From Plasticicumulans acidivorans (GTDB taxonomy: Bacteria > Pseudomonadota > Gammaproteobacteria > Competibacterales > Competibacteraceae): a stretch of DNA of 64,000 bases. A program made the position numbers and the translations under genes. The stretch is from the NCBI RefSeq assembly GCF_003182095.1, contig NZ_QGTJ01000002.1, positions 1-64,000 of the forward strand, written 5' to 3'. This document shows, one piece after another, positions 37,913-47,809 of this stretch (positions are counted from its first letter, which is position 1; every line of letters begins with the position of its first letter). A model generated the notes under the pieces. That model did not search any database. It saw nothing but the letters and a program-made list of their open reading frames with translations, and was not told where the DNA came from.

Positions 37913-39205
37913 TCAGCCCCCGCGACGAGCCTTTTCCGGCAGCAGCGTTTCAATGATGCCAAGCAGGCGTGCCAGCGCACCGCGATTCTGAGCCACAACC
38001 TGCGCAGCCGCTGCCGAGGCCCGGGCGCGCGCCTGAGCATCGGTCAACCAGTCCTCCAGCTGCGTCACCAGCGCTGTACCGGCATCAACGCACTGCCCGC
38101 CACCCGCCGTCAGCAGCAGTTGTTCGGCCTCAGCGAAATTGAACATATGCCGTCCGAACAGCACGGGCACACCGAGCGCCGCCGGTTCGAGCACGTTATG
38201 CCCGCCGACCGCCACCAGACTGCCGCCGACGAAGGCCACGTCCGCCGCGGCGTAGAGCAGCAGCAGCTCCCCCAGCGTATCGCCCAGGTAGACCTGACTG
38301 CCGGCGGCCGCCTCGCCGCAGCTGCGCTGCGCCAGAGCCAGACCGCGGCGGCGGACCAACTCGGCCACGGCGGCGAAACGCTCCGGGTGGCGGGGCACCA
38401 GGATCAGCAGCCAGTCCGCATGGCGCTGCAGCAGTTCGGCATGCGCGTCGAGCAGCAGCTCGTCCTCACCGGCATGGGTACTGGCCGCGATCCACACCCG
38501 CCGCTGCGCGCCCCAGGTGTCGCGCAGCGCCTGCCCCTGCGCCGCCAGTCCGGCCGGCACGCTCAGATCGAACTTGAGATTGCCGACGCATTCGACGTGT
38601 GGCGCACCGAGTGCCCGAAAGCGCTCGGCATCCGCGGCCGACTGTGCACCGATCACATCGACCGCGGCCAGCGTCGGTCGGGTCAACCAGGGGACACGTG
38701 CATAACCGCGCGCCGAGCGCGGCGACAGGCGCGCATTCGCCAGCAGCAGGGGGATACCGCGGCGACGGCAGCCATTGAACAGCTCGGGCCACAGCTCAGT
38801 CTCCATGACCACCAGCAGGCACGGCTGCAGCCGGTCGAGGAAAGCGCCGATCACGCCCGGCAGGTCATAGGGGATGTAGCGATGGTGGACGCTGTCACCG
38901 AGTGCCTCGCGCACCTGTTGCGAGCCGGTCGGGGTCGTCGTCGTCACCAGCAGCGGCTGCGCCGGCCGCGTGCGCAGCAGCGCGCGCACCAGAGGCAGCG
39001 CGGCGCGCACTTCACCGAGAGAGACAGCATGGATCCAGATCATGCCGCGTGGCAGATCCGATGCACCGCGACCGAAACGTTCGCCGATGCGCTGTCGATA
39101 CCCGGGACTACGTCGTCCGCGCCACCACAAACGCAGCAGTGCGAACGGCACCACCAGATACAGCAGAACGCCGTAGAGCAGCCTGATACTGCCCGCGCGG
39201 ATCAC
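37913..39205 (-). CDS. waaA: Kdo transferase
   Basis: Adds 3-deoxy-D-manno-octulosonic acid to lipid A precursor at the inner membrane (glycosyltransferase family 30). It has 430 residues starting at GTG 39205, which overlaps the preceding stop (GTGA). The N-terminal membrane helix is RLLYGVLLYLVVPFALL; WIHAVSLGEVRAA, METELWPELF and GGSLVAVGGHNVLEPAALG are family motifs. E. coli WaaA is about the same length. Together with msbA nearby it serves lipopolysaccharide assembly. Confidence 0.93.
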   Translation of the reverse strand: MIRAGSIRLLYGVLLYLVVPFALLRLWWRGRRSPGYRQRIGERFGRGASDLPRGMIWIHAVSLGEVRAALPLVRALLRTRPAQPLLVTTTTPTGSQQVREALGDSVHHRYIPYDLPGVIGAFLDRLQPCLLVVMETELWPELFNGCRRRGIPLLLANARLSPRSARGYARVPWLTRPTLAAVDVIGAQSAADAERFRALGAPHVECVGNLKFDLSVPAGLAAQGQALRDTWGAQRRVWIAASTHAGEDELLLDAHAELLQRHADWLLILVPRHPERFAAVAELVRRRGLALAQRSCGEAAAGSQVYLGDTLGELLLLYAAADVAFVGGSLVAVGGHNVLEPAALGVPVLFGRHMFNFAEAEQLLLTAGGGQCVDAGTALVTQLEDWLTDAQARARASAAAAQVVAQNRGALARLLGIIETLLPEKARRGG

Positions 39206-40419
39206 GCCAGCCAGGATTTGACGTTGTCCCACGGTGCCGCAGCCAGTTCGGGAGCCGGCCAGCCGTCGACGGCCCTCAGATCCGCCGCACTCGGATGCAG
39301 GCCGTCGGCACGCAGCAGCTCCATGACTTCGTCCGCCAGCAGCGGCGCTGTCGCCACGTTCGCCGACCAGGCGGTGATGAAACCATCGATCTGCTTGACC
39401 ACCGGGAGCACCGCGATCGCATCGCGCAGACGCGCCGCCGCCCGCTGCACCGAAATACACGCGCTCTCGGTTCCGGCGAGCGACACCCACGGCATATAGC
39501 GCTCGATCTCGCCGCGCACCTGCTCGATCTGCTCCTCACCATCGACGGTCGAGCTGACGTCGCTGTTACCGCCGCCGAGATACCAGACGACACGCCCCTC
39601 GGCATCACGATGCGAGGTGACGTTGAAGCGCCGCCGCCCGCTGTCGTCCACGGCGTTGACGAAGACATCATCGGGTAACTGGCCACCGCGCAGCATCACC
39701 AGCGACTGCTGCCAGATGTGCAGCGGCACGCTGCCCAGCAGCGCTGAGCCGGTACCGGCGGTGAACACCGTGCGCTGTGCCTGCAACACCACGGGGTCGC
39801 GACCGTCGACGCGCAGATTGACGCTGCCGTCACCGGCGAGCACGACCGGGCCACGGCTGTGTAGAATGTACGGCCGCACCGGCCAGACCAGGGCTTCGAG
39901 CAGGCTGCGGTTGTCGATGACGAAGCCATCCAGCCGGTCCATATGCCCGCCGCGCTGCTCGCTGTGCCAGGATGCCGGCAGCTCGGCATCGGCCAAACCA
40001 CTGCGCTCCACCACTGCCGGCTCATGCTTGCGGCGCAGGCCGAGCCAGCGCCGCAGGCTGAAGCCGCTGTTCGCCAGCACCGGCAGCTGCCAGCGCAGCG
40101 GCTGCTCGCTCAGGATCCGCACACGGCGCAAATCGATTTCACCACTGCCGGCGCACATCTCGCGCCAGCGCGACACCAGCGTCGAGACCTGTTGCGCCTG
40201 CGCCTCCGTGGGGGTCCAGGGACCGACGGTCGGATGCGCGACGATGAAGCCGTGACCGTGTATCGACTGGCCGCTGCCGATGCGATCGCTCTCGATCAGC
40301 AATGCGCTGTAACCCTCGCGGCAGGCGCGGTTCAACAGCCACAGGCCGGAAAACCCTGCACCGACGATGAGCAGATCAAGCTTGACTGCAGAACTGAGCA
40401 TGAGGATCGCTGACTCCAT
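39202..40419 (-). CDS. FAD-dependent oxidoreductase, DAO family
   Basis: About 405 residues. LDLLIVGAGFSGLWLLNRA is the FAD-binding Rossmann motif, and GHGFIVAHPT with later YLGGGNSDVSSTVDG follow the D-amino-acid-oxidase (DAO) superfamily layout. The substrate is unknown. The start is unsure: ATGs at 40401, 40419 and 40458 are all in frame and none has a compelling ribosome binding site. It is translationally coupled to waaA (GTGA) and divergent from msbA, so an envelope or sugar-related role is possible but only suggested by context. Confidence 0.8.
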   Translation of the reverse strand: MESAILMLSSAVKLDLLIVGAGFSGLWLLNRACREGYSALLIESDRIGSGQSIHGHGFIVAHPTVGPWTPTEAQAQQVSTLVSRWREMCAGSGEIDLRRVRILSEQPLRWQLPVLANSGFSLRRWLGLRRKHEPAVVERSGLADAELPASWHSEQRGGHMDRLDGFVIDNRSLLEALVWPVRPYILHSRGPVVLAGDGSVNLRVDGRDPVVLQAQRTVFTAGTGSALLGSVPLHIWQQSLVMLRGGQLPDDVFVNAVDDSGRRRFNVTSHRDAEGRVVWYLGGGNSDVSSTVDGEEQIEQVRGEIERYMPWVSLAGTESACISVQRAAARLRDAIAVLPVVKQIDGFITAWSANVATAPLLADEVMELLRADGLHPSAADLRAVDGWPAPELAAAPWDNVKSWLA

Positions 40420-40607
40420 GGCAGTGGCCTTCGCGCCCTGCCCGTCCTGGATGTGCATGGATGCGCGACACGTCTGGCGCGGCCGCGCAGGGAGACTTGC
40501 GGCGGCGGATCATAGCACAGGGGTTTTTTCACCCTGAGCAATGCGCTTCGCAAGCATCCGGTGCGCGGGTACCATGCGCCCTCCCCCAATCCCGGAGCCG
40601 ATCGTTC

Positions 40608-42347
40608 ATGACCAGCCGGGCTCTGTACCTGCGCCTGCTTGCCTATGTGCGCCCGCACCGGCGCATGTTTGCCATCTCGCTCGTCGGCACGGTGGTGCTC
40701 GCTGCCTGCGAACCCGGTATCGCCGCGCTGCTGCAGCCGTTGCTCGACGGCAGCTTCGTCGACAAGGATCCGCAGATGATCCGCACCATTCCGCTGCTGC
40801 TGATCGGGCTGTTCCTGATCCGTGGCAGTGCCGACTTCGTCAGCGAGGTCGCGATGAAATGGGTGGCCACACGTGTGGTCATGGATCTGCGCCAGTCGAT
40901 GTTCGCGCGCATGCTGGTGCTGCCGACCAGTTACTTCGACCGCAATGCATCAGCCACGCTGCTGTCGAAGATCACCTACGACACCAACCAGGTGACGACC
41001 GCCTGCACCGATGCGCTGGTCACGCTGGTCAAGGACGGCCTGACCGTGGTCGGCCTGCTCGGCTGGATGTTCTATCTGAACTGGAAGCTGTCGCTGTTCA
41101 CGCTGGCGATCGCGCCGGTGGTCGCCGGCATCATGAAGGTGTTCTCCAAGCGCCTGCGCCAGCTCAGCCGCCGCCTGCAGGGCGAGATCGGCGAGCTCAA
41201 CCGCATCGTCGAGGAGGCGCTGACCGGTCACAAGGTGGTCAAGATCTTCGGCGGCCAGGCCTACGAGGCCAAGCGTTTCGACCGCACCAGCAACTGGGTG
41301 CGCCGGCTGCAGATGAAGCTCGCCGCCAGCTCGCAGGCCGCGGTGCCGGGCGTGCAGTTCGTCGGCGTGCTGGCGCTCGCCGCCGTGATCTATTACGCCT
41401 CGGTGGAGGCGGCTGAAGGCGACATCACCGTCGGCGGCTTCGTCTCGCTGTTCGGCGCGATGGGCATGCTGTTTGCGCCGATCAAGCGCCTGACCAAAGT
41501 CAACGAGCAGTTGCAGCGCGGCCTGGCTGCCGCCGAAAGCATCTTCACGCTGATCGACGCCGAGCCCGAGGCCGACCACGGCAGCCGCCGTCTGGAGCGC
41601 GCCCACGGCACGGTGCGCTTCGAGCAGGTGAGCTTCCAGTACGGGCCGGACCTGCCGCAGGTGGTCGAAAGCATCGACCTCGAAGCGCATGCCGGCCAGA
41701 CCATCGCCCTGGTCGGAGCCTCCGGCAGTGGCAAGACCACGCTGATGGCGCTGCTGCCGCGGCTCTACGAACCCAGCAGCGGGCGCATTCTGATCGACGG
41801 CATCGACGCTCAGGAGCTGACGCTGGCCTCCCTGCGCGCCAATATCGCCTACGTCTCGCAGGAAACGGTGCTGTTCAACGACAGCATCGCCGCCAACATC
41901 GCCTACGGCTGTGCCGTCCCCCCCAGCCGCGAGGCGATCGAAGCCGCCGCCGAAGCCGCCTACGCGCTGGAATTCATCCGTGAACTGCCGGACGGTTTCG
42001 ACACTCAGATCGGCGAGCGCGGCCTGCGCCTGTCCGGCGGCCAGCGCCAGCGCCTGGCGATCGCCCGCGCACTGCTGAAAAACGCGCCGATCCTGATCCT
42101 CGATGAAGCCACCTCGGCGCTCGACACCCAGAGCGAGCGCATGGTGCAGGCGGCGCTGGAGCGCCTGCGCGCCGGGCGCACCGCCTTCGTCATCGCCCAC
42201 CGGCTGTCGACGATCGAGAGTGCCGACCGCATCATCGTCATGCGCAAGGGCCGCATCGTCGAGACCGGCGGCCACGACGAACTGCTGCACCAGGGTGGCG
42301 TCTACGCCCAGCTGCACCGTCTGCAAGAAGGTGTGCCAACGCCCTGA
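40608..42347 (+). CDS. msbA: Lipid A export ABC transporter MsbA
   Basis: Flips core-lipid A across the inner membrane. It has 579 residues; E. coli MsbA is 582. Six helices occupy the first 320 residues. The ATPase has Walker A GASGSGKTTL, signature LSGGQRQRLAIARA and Walker B ILILDEATSALD. ATG 40608 fits the family; the frame upstream is open but lies in the divergent promoter. The neighbouring waaA supports the assignment. Confidence 0.94.
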   Translation: MTSRALYLRLLAYVRPHRRMFAISLVGTVVLAACEPGIAALLQPLLDGSFVDKDPQMIRTIPLLLIGLFLIRGSADFVSEVAMKWVATRVVMDLRQSMFARMLVLPTSYFDRNASATLLSKITYDTNQVTTACTDALVTLVKDGLTVVGLLGWMFYLNWKLSLFTLAIAPVVAGIMKVFSKRLRQLSRRLQGEIGELNRIVEEALTGHKVVKIFGGQAYEAKRFDRTSNWVRRLQMKLAASSQAAVPGVQFVGVLALAAVIYYASVEAAEGDITVGGFVSLFGAMGMLFAPIKRLTKVNEQLQRGLAAAESIFTLIDAEPEADHGSRRLERAHGTVRFEQVSFQYGPDLPQVVESIDLEAHAGQTIALVGASGSGKTTLMALLPRLYEPSSGRILIDGIDAQELTLASLRANIAYVSQETVLFNDSIAANIAYGCAVPPSREAIEAAAEAAYALEFIRELPDGFDTQIGERGLRLSGGQRQRLAIARALLKNAPILILDEATSALDTQSERMVQAALERLRAGRTAFVIAHRLSTIESADRIIVMRKGRIVETGGHDELLHQGGVYAQLHRLQEGVPTP

Positions 42348-42388
42348 AAGCCGTCGTCGGCGGGAGCACTTCGGCTAACCTTCCGGGC

Positions 42389-44344
42389 ATGGATGCCTTG
42401 CTCACCCCCCGCAGCCGACACTGGCTCATGCGCGTCGCGCACCTCACAAGCCTCGTCACCCTCGCCGGTCTACTCCTGCTGTGGACAGGCGTGCTGGTGC
42501 ACCTCGACGGCGCCCGCGAACAGGCACGGGCACAAGCGCTGACCAGCACCAGCAACCTCACGATCGCCCTGCGCGAGCACGTGCAGCACTTGATCAAAGA
42601 AATCGACAACGTCCTGCTGCTGGTGCGCACACGCCAGATGACCACGGTGGAACCGAGCGGGCCGCTGCTGATTCCCGAAAATCTGCAAGGACGGCTGATA
42701 CTGCTCGATGCCCGCGGCCGCCAGACCGAAGCCACGACCCTCGATGCCGACACCGCGCAATTCCTGCACGCCGACTTCAGCGCCGCCAGTGGCGAAGACC
42801 GCCTGCTGATCAGCCGCCCGCACTTCGACACGCGCTCGGCACGCTGGGTCGTCGGCTTTGCCCGTGCGTTCGGTCAGGACTCAAAGCCCCCCAAGGGTGA
42901 AGTCGTGTTCCTGCTCGATACCGCCGTGCTGCAGAGCTTCTATGACCAGCTCGACCTCGGCCACACCGGCACCCTGCTGCTCTGCGACACCCAGGGACGA
43001 GTGCTTGCGCGCGGCGCACACGAAAACTACGGGCGCGGCCTCGGCATGGTCCTGGCGCCACTCGTCACCCCCCAGGGCGACAGCGGCACGCTCGACGGAC
43101 GCAGTCCGATCGATGCGATCGAGCGCCTCGGCAGCTGGCAGCGCCTCGAAGCACAGCCCCTGCTGGTTGCCGTGCAACGCGCCCGCAGCGACGTATTCGC
43201 TGGGTATTTTCAGCATCGCCAGCGCCTGCTACTGACCGCCGCGACCGCGAGCGCCGGCCTGCTGCTGATGCTGGTGCTGTTCCTGCACAGCTGCCGGCGG
43301 GAATGGCATGAGCTGCTGGCGCTCGAACATGCCCGCAATGAACTGGCCACCGCCGAAGAGCGCTGGCGCCTGGCGCTGGAAAACGCCGGCGACGGCGTCT
43401 GGGACTGCCGCCCGGGCAACGGCACCGTGTTCTATTCACCCGAGTGGCGCGAACGTCTCGGCCTGCCGGGCACCGAGTCCCTGCCGATCGATACCGTGCT
43501 GGAGCTGCTGCACGCGGACGATCGCGATGCCGTCAAAGCCCGCTTCGACGCACATGTACATGATGAAACACCGCGCTTTCGCAGCGAACACCGCATGCGC
43601 ATGGCCGATGGCGGCTACCGCTGGGTGCTGAGCCGCGGCGTGGCCGTCGAACGCGACGCCACCGGTTATGCACTGCGTGTGATCGGCACCACGACCGACG
43701 TCACCGAAGCCCACGAGCTGCACCAGCAGCTCGAACGCCAGACCGTCGGCCTGCGCCAGATCAACAACCGCCTCGCCGCCAAGGAGCGGGAGCTGACCCG
43801 TCTCGCCGCCACCGATCCACTGACCGGCGCCTACAACCGGCGCACCTTCATGCAGCGCGCCGAGCTGGAAGTCGCGCGCGCCCTGCGCCGCAAGATGCCG
43901 CTCAGCCTGCTGATGCTCGACCTCGACCACTTCAAGCGCATCAACGACACCTGGACACACGCCGGCGGCGACGCGGTCCTCAAGGCGGTGACGCAGTTGT
44001 GCGCGCGGCTGCTGCGCAACCAGGACACCTTCGCACGCATGGGCGGCGAGGAATTCGCCGTGCTGCTGCCGGATACCGGCGCCTTCGAGGGCCGCAGCAT
44101 CGCCGAGCGCCTGCGCGCCGCGATTCACGAACTGCAGATCACCCATGAGGCCGAAACGATTCCGGTGACCGCGAGTCTCGGCGTGGCCACCCTCAGTGCC
44201 TACGACAGTGATGGCGAAGCCCTGCTGCGCCGTGCCGACGTCGCCCTCTACGCCGCCAAACGCAGCGGGCGCGACCGCGTGGTCATGGCCAGCAGCGAAG
44301 GCCATACACCGCTGCAGCCCGACGGCTTTGATCCGGTCATCTGA
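42389..44344 (+). CDS. Membrane diguanylate cyclase with periplasmic sensor and PAS domain
   Basis: 651 residues. Helices at about 17-38 and 276-300 enclose a 240-residue periplasmic region resembling the Cache-type sensors. A PAS/PAC domain (about 320-445) and a linker coil precede the GGDEF domain (about 470-640). The active site is GGEEF near 551, and RNQD five residues upstream is an intact inhibitory site, so a working, feedback-controlled cyclase is expected. It is 41 bases after msbA and perhaps co-transcribed. Its end overlaps the LysR gene by eight bases. Confidence 0.92.
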   Translation: MDALLTPRSRHWLMRVAHLTSLVTLAGLLLLWTGVLVHLDGAREQARAQALTSTSNLTIALREHVQHLIKEIDNVLLLVRTRQMTTVEPSGPLLIPENLQGRLILLDARGRQTEATTLDADTAQFLHADFSAASGEDRLLISRPHFDTRSARWVVGFARAFGQDSKPPKGEVVFLLDTAVLQSFYDQLDLGHTGTLLLCDTQGRVLARGAHENYGRGLGMVLAPLVTPQGDSGTLDGRSPIDAIERLGSWQRLEAQPLLVAVQRARSDVFAGYFQHRQRLLLTAATASAGLLLMLVLFLHSCRREWHELLALEHARNELATAEERWRLALENAGDGVWDCRPGNGTVFYSPEWRERLGLPGTESLPIDTVLELLHADDRDAVKARFDAHVHDETPRFRSEHRMRMADGGYRWVLSRGVAVERDATGYALRVIGTTTDVTEAHELHQQLERQTVGLRQINNRLAAKERELTRLAATDPLTGAYNRRTFMQRAELEVARALRRKMPLSLLMLDLDHFKRINDTWTHAGGDAVLKAVTQLCARLLRNQDTFARMGGEEFAVLLPDTGAFEGRSIAERLRAAIHELQITHEAETIPVTASLGVATLSAYDSDGEALLRRADVALYAAKRSGRDRVVMASSEGHTPLQPDGFDPVI

Positions 44345-45242
44345 GCGGCGGCAGCGCGGCCACGCGCGCCAGCAGCCAGTCGACCACGGCGCGCAGCCGC
44401 GGCGGCTGATGCTGCAGGCCGGGAAACACCACGTACAGCGGCGCCGGCTCGCCGTGCCAGTCATCGAGTGCGGTCTGCAGGCGGCCGCCACGGACATCGG
44501 CGGCGACGTCGATCCACGACTTGTAGGCGACACCGCAGCCGGCCAGCGCCCATTCACGTACCGCTGAACCATCATCGCTGGCAAGACCGCCGCGCACCTG
44601 CACCGACACCGCGCCCTTCGCTCCGCTGAACTGCCAGTCGGTATACGGACGTGAATCCAGCCGGTAGCACAGGCATTCGTGCTGGGTCAGATCGGCCGGC
44701 GTCGTCGGCCGGCCGGCACGCGCCCAGTACTGCGGCGCGGCGCAGACCACCCGGCGGTTGTCGGTCGCCAGTGCACGCGCCACCAGTGCCGAATCCGGCA
44801 GCGAACCGTAGCGCACGGCGAGATCGACCGGTTCGGCGTGCAGATCACTCAGCGCATCGCCCAGACGCAGCGTCACGCTCAGGCGCGGATGCTCGCGACG
44901 AAATTCGGCGAGCCAGGGCAGCAGGTACTGACGGCCGAAATCGGCCGGGCCGGCAATGCGCAGCTCGCCGGCAATCGTCGAGCGCGTCTGTGCCAGCGCC
45001 GCGCGGCCATCCTCGACCGCCGTCAGCGCTCGCCGGGCGTGCTCGTACCAGATTTCACCTTCCGAGGTCAGTCGCAGCTTGCGCGTGGTGCGCTCCACCA
45101 GCCGCACACCGAGGGCGGCTTCCAGGCGCTTGAGCGTGGCACTCGCCGTCGCCGGCAGCAGATCGGCGGCACGCGCGGCAGCGGACAGGCTGCCCAGCTC
45201 GGCAACGCGCACGAACAGTGCCAGGTCATCGACCGAGAACAC
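44337..45242 (-). CDS. LysR family transcriptional regulator
   Basis: 301 residues. The winged helix-turn-helix is MFSVDDLALFVRVAELGSLS followed by AARAADLLPATASATLKRLE; the effector domain starts near GELRIAGPADFGRQYLLPWL. It belongs to the CrgA/DsdC-like branch typified by proteins regulating adjacent genes, but both neighbours are transcribed away or convergently, so its target is not evident. Confidence 0.92.
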   Translation of the reverse strand: MFSVDDLALFVRVAELGSLSAAARAADLLPATASATLKRLEAALGVRLVERTTRKLRLTSEGEIWYEHARRALTAVEDGRAALAQTRSTIAGELRIAGPADFGRQYLLPWLAEFRREHPRLSVTLRLGDALSDLHAEPVDLAVRYGSLPDSALVARALATDNRRVVCAAPQYWARAGRPTTPADLTQHECLCYRLDSRPYTDWQFSGAKGAVSVQVRGGLASDDGSAVREWALAGCGVAYKSWIDVAADVRGGRLQTALDDWHGEPAPLYVVFPGLQHQPPRLRAVVDWLLARVAALPPLR

Positions 45243-45271
45243 ACCGCCCCTCCGCGCCGGCCGCCGCCGGA

Positions 45272-45661
45272 TCAGTCCTGCTGGCCGAGTTTCGCTTTGA
45301 GGTCGGCAAAGGGGTTGTAGGTCGCCACCGGCCCCTTGGCGCCGGCGATCGCGCCGCCCTTGGCGCGGGCCGCTTCTTCCTGGCGCTGGTGCTCGTTATC
45401 GTGACAGAACAGGCACAGCAGCTCCCAGTTGCTGCCATCGGCCGGGTTGTTGTCGTGATTGTGGTCGCGATGGTGCACGGTGAGTTCGCGCAGATTCTGC
45501 AGGTTGAATTCGCGGCCGCAGCGCCCACATACCCAGGGGTACAGCTTCAGTGCCTGCTCGCGGTAATCCCGCTCGCGGGCTTCGCGGTTTTGCCGCGCGC
45601 TGGCAACCAGCTGATCGAGCTTCGTCGCACTGGCCTGCGGCTTCTTCGGCGGACGGTTCAT
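45272..45661 (-). CDS. yajD: YajD-like HNH nuclease family protein
   Basis: 129 residues. The HNH fold is CGRCGREFNLQNLRELTVHH, then DHNHDNNPADGSNWELLCLFCHDNEH. Length and motif match E. coli YajD, a conserved protein of unknown role. ATG 45661 starts the conserved part. It is divergent from the RlpA-like gene. Confidence 0.88.
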   Translation of the reverse strand: MNRPPKKPQASATKLDQLVASARQNREARERDYREQALKLYPWVCGRCGREFNLQNLRELTVHHRDHNHDNNPADGSNWELLCLFCHDNEHQRQEEAARAKGGAIAGAKGPVATYNPFADLKAKLGQQD

Positions 45662-45810
45662 GAGGTCGACTCCCTGAACGATGAACGGACGGATGGCTGA
45701 CCTCCTAGCTTCGACCAGCAAAGCTTGCAACGGAAGGCTCTGTCGTTGTCTAAAGTCGCTATTTCACATTGAAGCTCTTGCCATCGACTGATTTCACCGG
45801 AGGCTGCCCC

Positions 45811-46434
45811 ATGCTGACACGTCGTCCGAAAATCCGCCGCCTGCGCTGGCTCGGCGCCGCACTGCTCTGCGCCGTGACCTTCACCGCGACCGCCAAAGTG
45901 CGCAGCACCCACGCCAGCGAAGCCGTCACCCATCAACAGGTCACCAACGGCAAGGCCCATCCGGCCAAAACCCGCGCCGTCGCCAAACCGGCGCACGTCA
46001 GCCCGACCAAGGCCACCAAGGCCACCAAGGCCACCAAGGCCACCAAGGCAAAGGTAACTCACGCCAAGCCGCAGACCGCCAAGGCCCGGCCGGCACACGC
46101 CAGGCCCGGCGTCGCCAAAAACGGCAGGGCGCACAGCGCCCCGGGACTGGTCGGTAAGGCCACCGTCTATCACAGCCGCTTCAACGGCCGGCGCACCGCC
46201 AGCGGCATCCGCTTCGACCCGCAGGCCATGACCGCAGCGCACCGCACGCTGCCACTCGGCACCTATGTGCGCGTCACCCATCAGGGCACCAGTCGCAGCG
46301 TCGTCGTGCAGATCAACGATCGCGGCAGCGGTCACAACGGCCGCGTCATCGACCTCTCGCCGGCCGCTGCCCACCAGCTCGGCTTTCGCACCGGCATGGT
46401 GCGGGTGACGGTCGAGCCGATCAGCCACGGCTGA
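45811..46434 (+). CDS. RlpA-like double-psi beta-barrel protein
   Basis: 207 residues. A signal-like N-terminus ([18 protein letters not shown]) is followed by a very basic Lys/Ala/Thr segment (about 30-110) and a double-psi beta-barrel domain: [46 protein letters not shown] and [11 protein letters not shown]. RlpA relatives cleave denuded peptidoglycan at septa; the aspartate of NDRG is present. There is no SPOR domain and no lipobox, unlike classical RlpA. GGAGG precedes ATG 45811 by seven bases. Confidence 0.88.
   Translation: MLTRRPKIRRLRWLGAALLCAVTFTATAKVRSTHASEAVTHQQVTNGKAHPAKTRAVAKPAHVSPTKATKATKATKATKAKVTHAKPQTAKARPAHARPGVAKNGRAHSAPGLVGKATVYHSRFNGRRTASGIRFDPQAMTAAHRTLPLGTYVRVTHQGTSRSVVVQINDRGSGHNGRVIDLSPAAAHQLGFRTGMVRVTVEPISHG
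46006..46050 (+). repeat. Five tandem 9-bp units inside the RlpA-like gene
   Basis: ACCAAGGCC repeated five times (last copy with one change), encoding Thr-Lys-Ala units in the basic linker. Copy number could vary by slippage without breaking the frame. Confidence 0.9.
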
Positions 46435-46501
46435 GCGACGCCGGCATCCGCCTACGGCCAGCGTGCGTACAGCCTTTGCACCTCGCCAGGAGATCATCAC
46501 C

Positions 46502-47155
46502 ATGTTCGGTTTCGGCAAGAAACTCTCCCTGCCCGGCCCCGAAGAGGCCCTGCCCGGCCGCAGCGTCGAGATGCGCGTGCCGGCGCAGCATTTCGTCAAC
46601 GCCCACCCGCTGCGTCCGCCGTTCCCGGCCGGCCTGCAGATCGCGGTGTTCGGTCTGGGCTGCTTCTGGGGTGCCGAGCGGCGCTTCTGGCAGCAACCGG
46701 GGGTGTATTCGACAGCGGTCGGCTACGCCGGCGGCCTGACGCCGAATCCGAGCTACGACGAGGTTTGCAGCGGCCGCACCGGCCACAGCGAAGTCGTGCA
46801 GGTGGTTTTCGATCCGGCGCAGATCAGCTACGAAGAGCTGCTCAAGGTGTTCTTCGAAGCCCACGATCCGACTCAGGGCATGCGCCAGGGCAATGATGTC
46901 GGCACGCAATACCGCAGTGCGATCTACGCCAGCGACGAGGCTCAGCTCGCCGCCGCGCAGGCGGCCTGCGCGCGCTACCAGCAGGCCTTGAGCGCGGCCG
47001 GATTCGGCGTGATCACCACCGAGATCCGCCCGGCGCCGCCGTTCTACTACGCCGAGGAATACCACCAGCAGTATCTGGCGAAGAATCCGCACGGCTACTG
47101 CGGTTTGGGCGGCACCGGCGTCGGCTGCCCGAACGGCCTCGCCAGCGCCGGCTGA
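46502..47155 (+). CDS. msrA: Peptide methionine sulfoxide reductase A
   Basis: Reduces methionine-S-sulfoxide in proteins. It has 217 residues. The nucleophile is in [28 protein letters not shown] and the resolving cysteines near [12 protein letters not shown] follow. The N-terminal 45 residues match the longer proteobacterial form. Start 46502 has a GGAGA site eight bases upstream. Confidence 0.95.
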   Translation: MFGFGKKLSLPGPEEALPGRSVEMRVPAQHFVNAHPLRPPFPAGLQIAVFGLGCFWGAERRFWQQPGVYSTAVGYAGGLTPNPSYDEVCSGRTGHSEVVQVVFDPAQISYEELLKVFFEAHDPTQGMRQGNDVGTQYRSAIYASDEAQLAAAQAACARYQQALSAAGFGVITTEIRPAPPFYYAEEYHQQYLAKNPHGYCGLGGTGVGCPNGLASAG

Positions 47156-47183
47156 AAACGCGCGCTCAGCCGCCGAGCGCGCG
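47155..47183 (-). terminator. Terminator for the DUF4202 gene
   Basis: CGCGCGCTC / GAGCGCGCG arms with TTTT following on the minus strand. The hairpin includes the stop codon of the gene it ends. Confidence 0.6.
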
Positions 47184-47756
47184 GCCGACGATGCTGCGGG
47201 CGTAGTCGCTCAGCGTCAGCGCCAGCGCCGCTTCATGGCCGCCGGCCGACATCTTCGCCCAGGTCTTGCGCACGATGGCGATGACCTTGTCGTCATCGTG
47301 CTGACGGCCGAAGGCATCGAAATCGTGCTGCAGGAATGCCAGGCAGATGGCGTCTTCCAGCGCCTGCACCTCGGCGTCGAGCTTGAGCTTCTCGCGGCGC
47401 ACCAGCGCCTGCACGCGGGCGATGGTGTCGGCGTCGTAGCCGGCAGCGGCGAGCAGCTCACCGGCGCGCTCGGCATGAAAACGCTTGAGCTGCGCGCGCC
47501 ACTGCAGATAACCCTCGCGGGTCATCGGAAAATCGCTGCGCGGGCTCTTCCAGCGCTCCAGATGGTGCGCGCGGGCGGCCAGACGCAGCGCCTCGCTGGC
47601 CTGCGGGTACAGCCGCACCAGCCAGGTACTGACGCGCTGCCCTTCGAGCAGGGCCTTCGCCTGCGGCCCGCCGTCGTGCTCGACGACATGCGGGTCGGCC
47701 GCATTGGCGGCGTCGATCAGTTCGAGGGCGCGGGTGAAGCGGTCATCGGGGCTCAT
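47166..47756 (-). CDS. DUF4202 domain protein
   Basis: 196 residues, cytoplasmic. FTRALELIDAANAADPHV, ARAHHLERWKSPRSDFPMTR and LQHDFDAFGRQHDDDKVIAIVRKTWAKMS match the DUF4202 family, which has an HD-like all-helical pattern with conserved His pairs. The biochemical role is unknown. It converges with msrA. Confidence 0.88.
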   Translation of the reverse strand: MSPDDRFTRALELIDAANAADPHVVEHDGGPQAKALLEGQRVSTWLVRLYPQASEALRLAARAHHLERWKSPRSDFPMTREGYLQWRAQLKRFHAERAGELLAAAGYDADTIARVQALVRREKLKLDAEVQALEDAICLAFLQHDFDAFGRQHDDDKVIAIVRKTWAKMSAGGHEAALALTLSDYARSIVGRALGG

Positions 47757-47809
47757 GAGCGGTCAGTCCTGGCGGCAAGGCGGGTACTCAGGCTACCGGC
47801 AAAGCCGGT

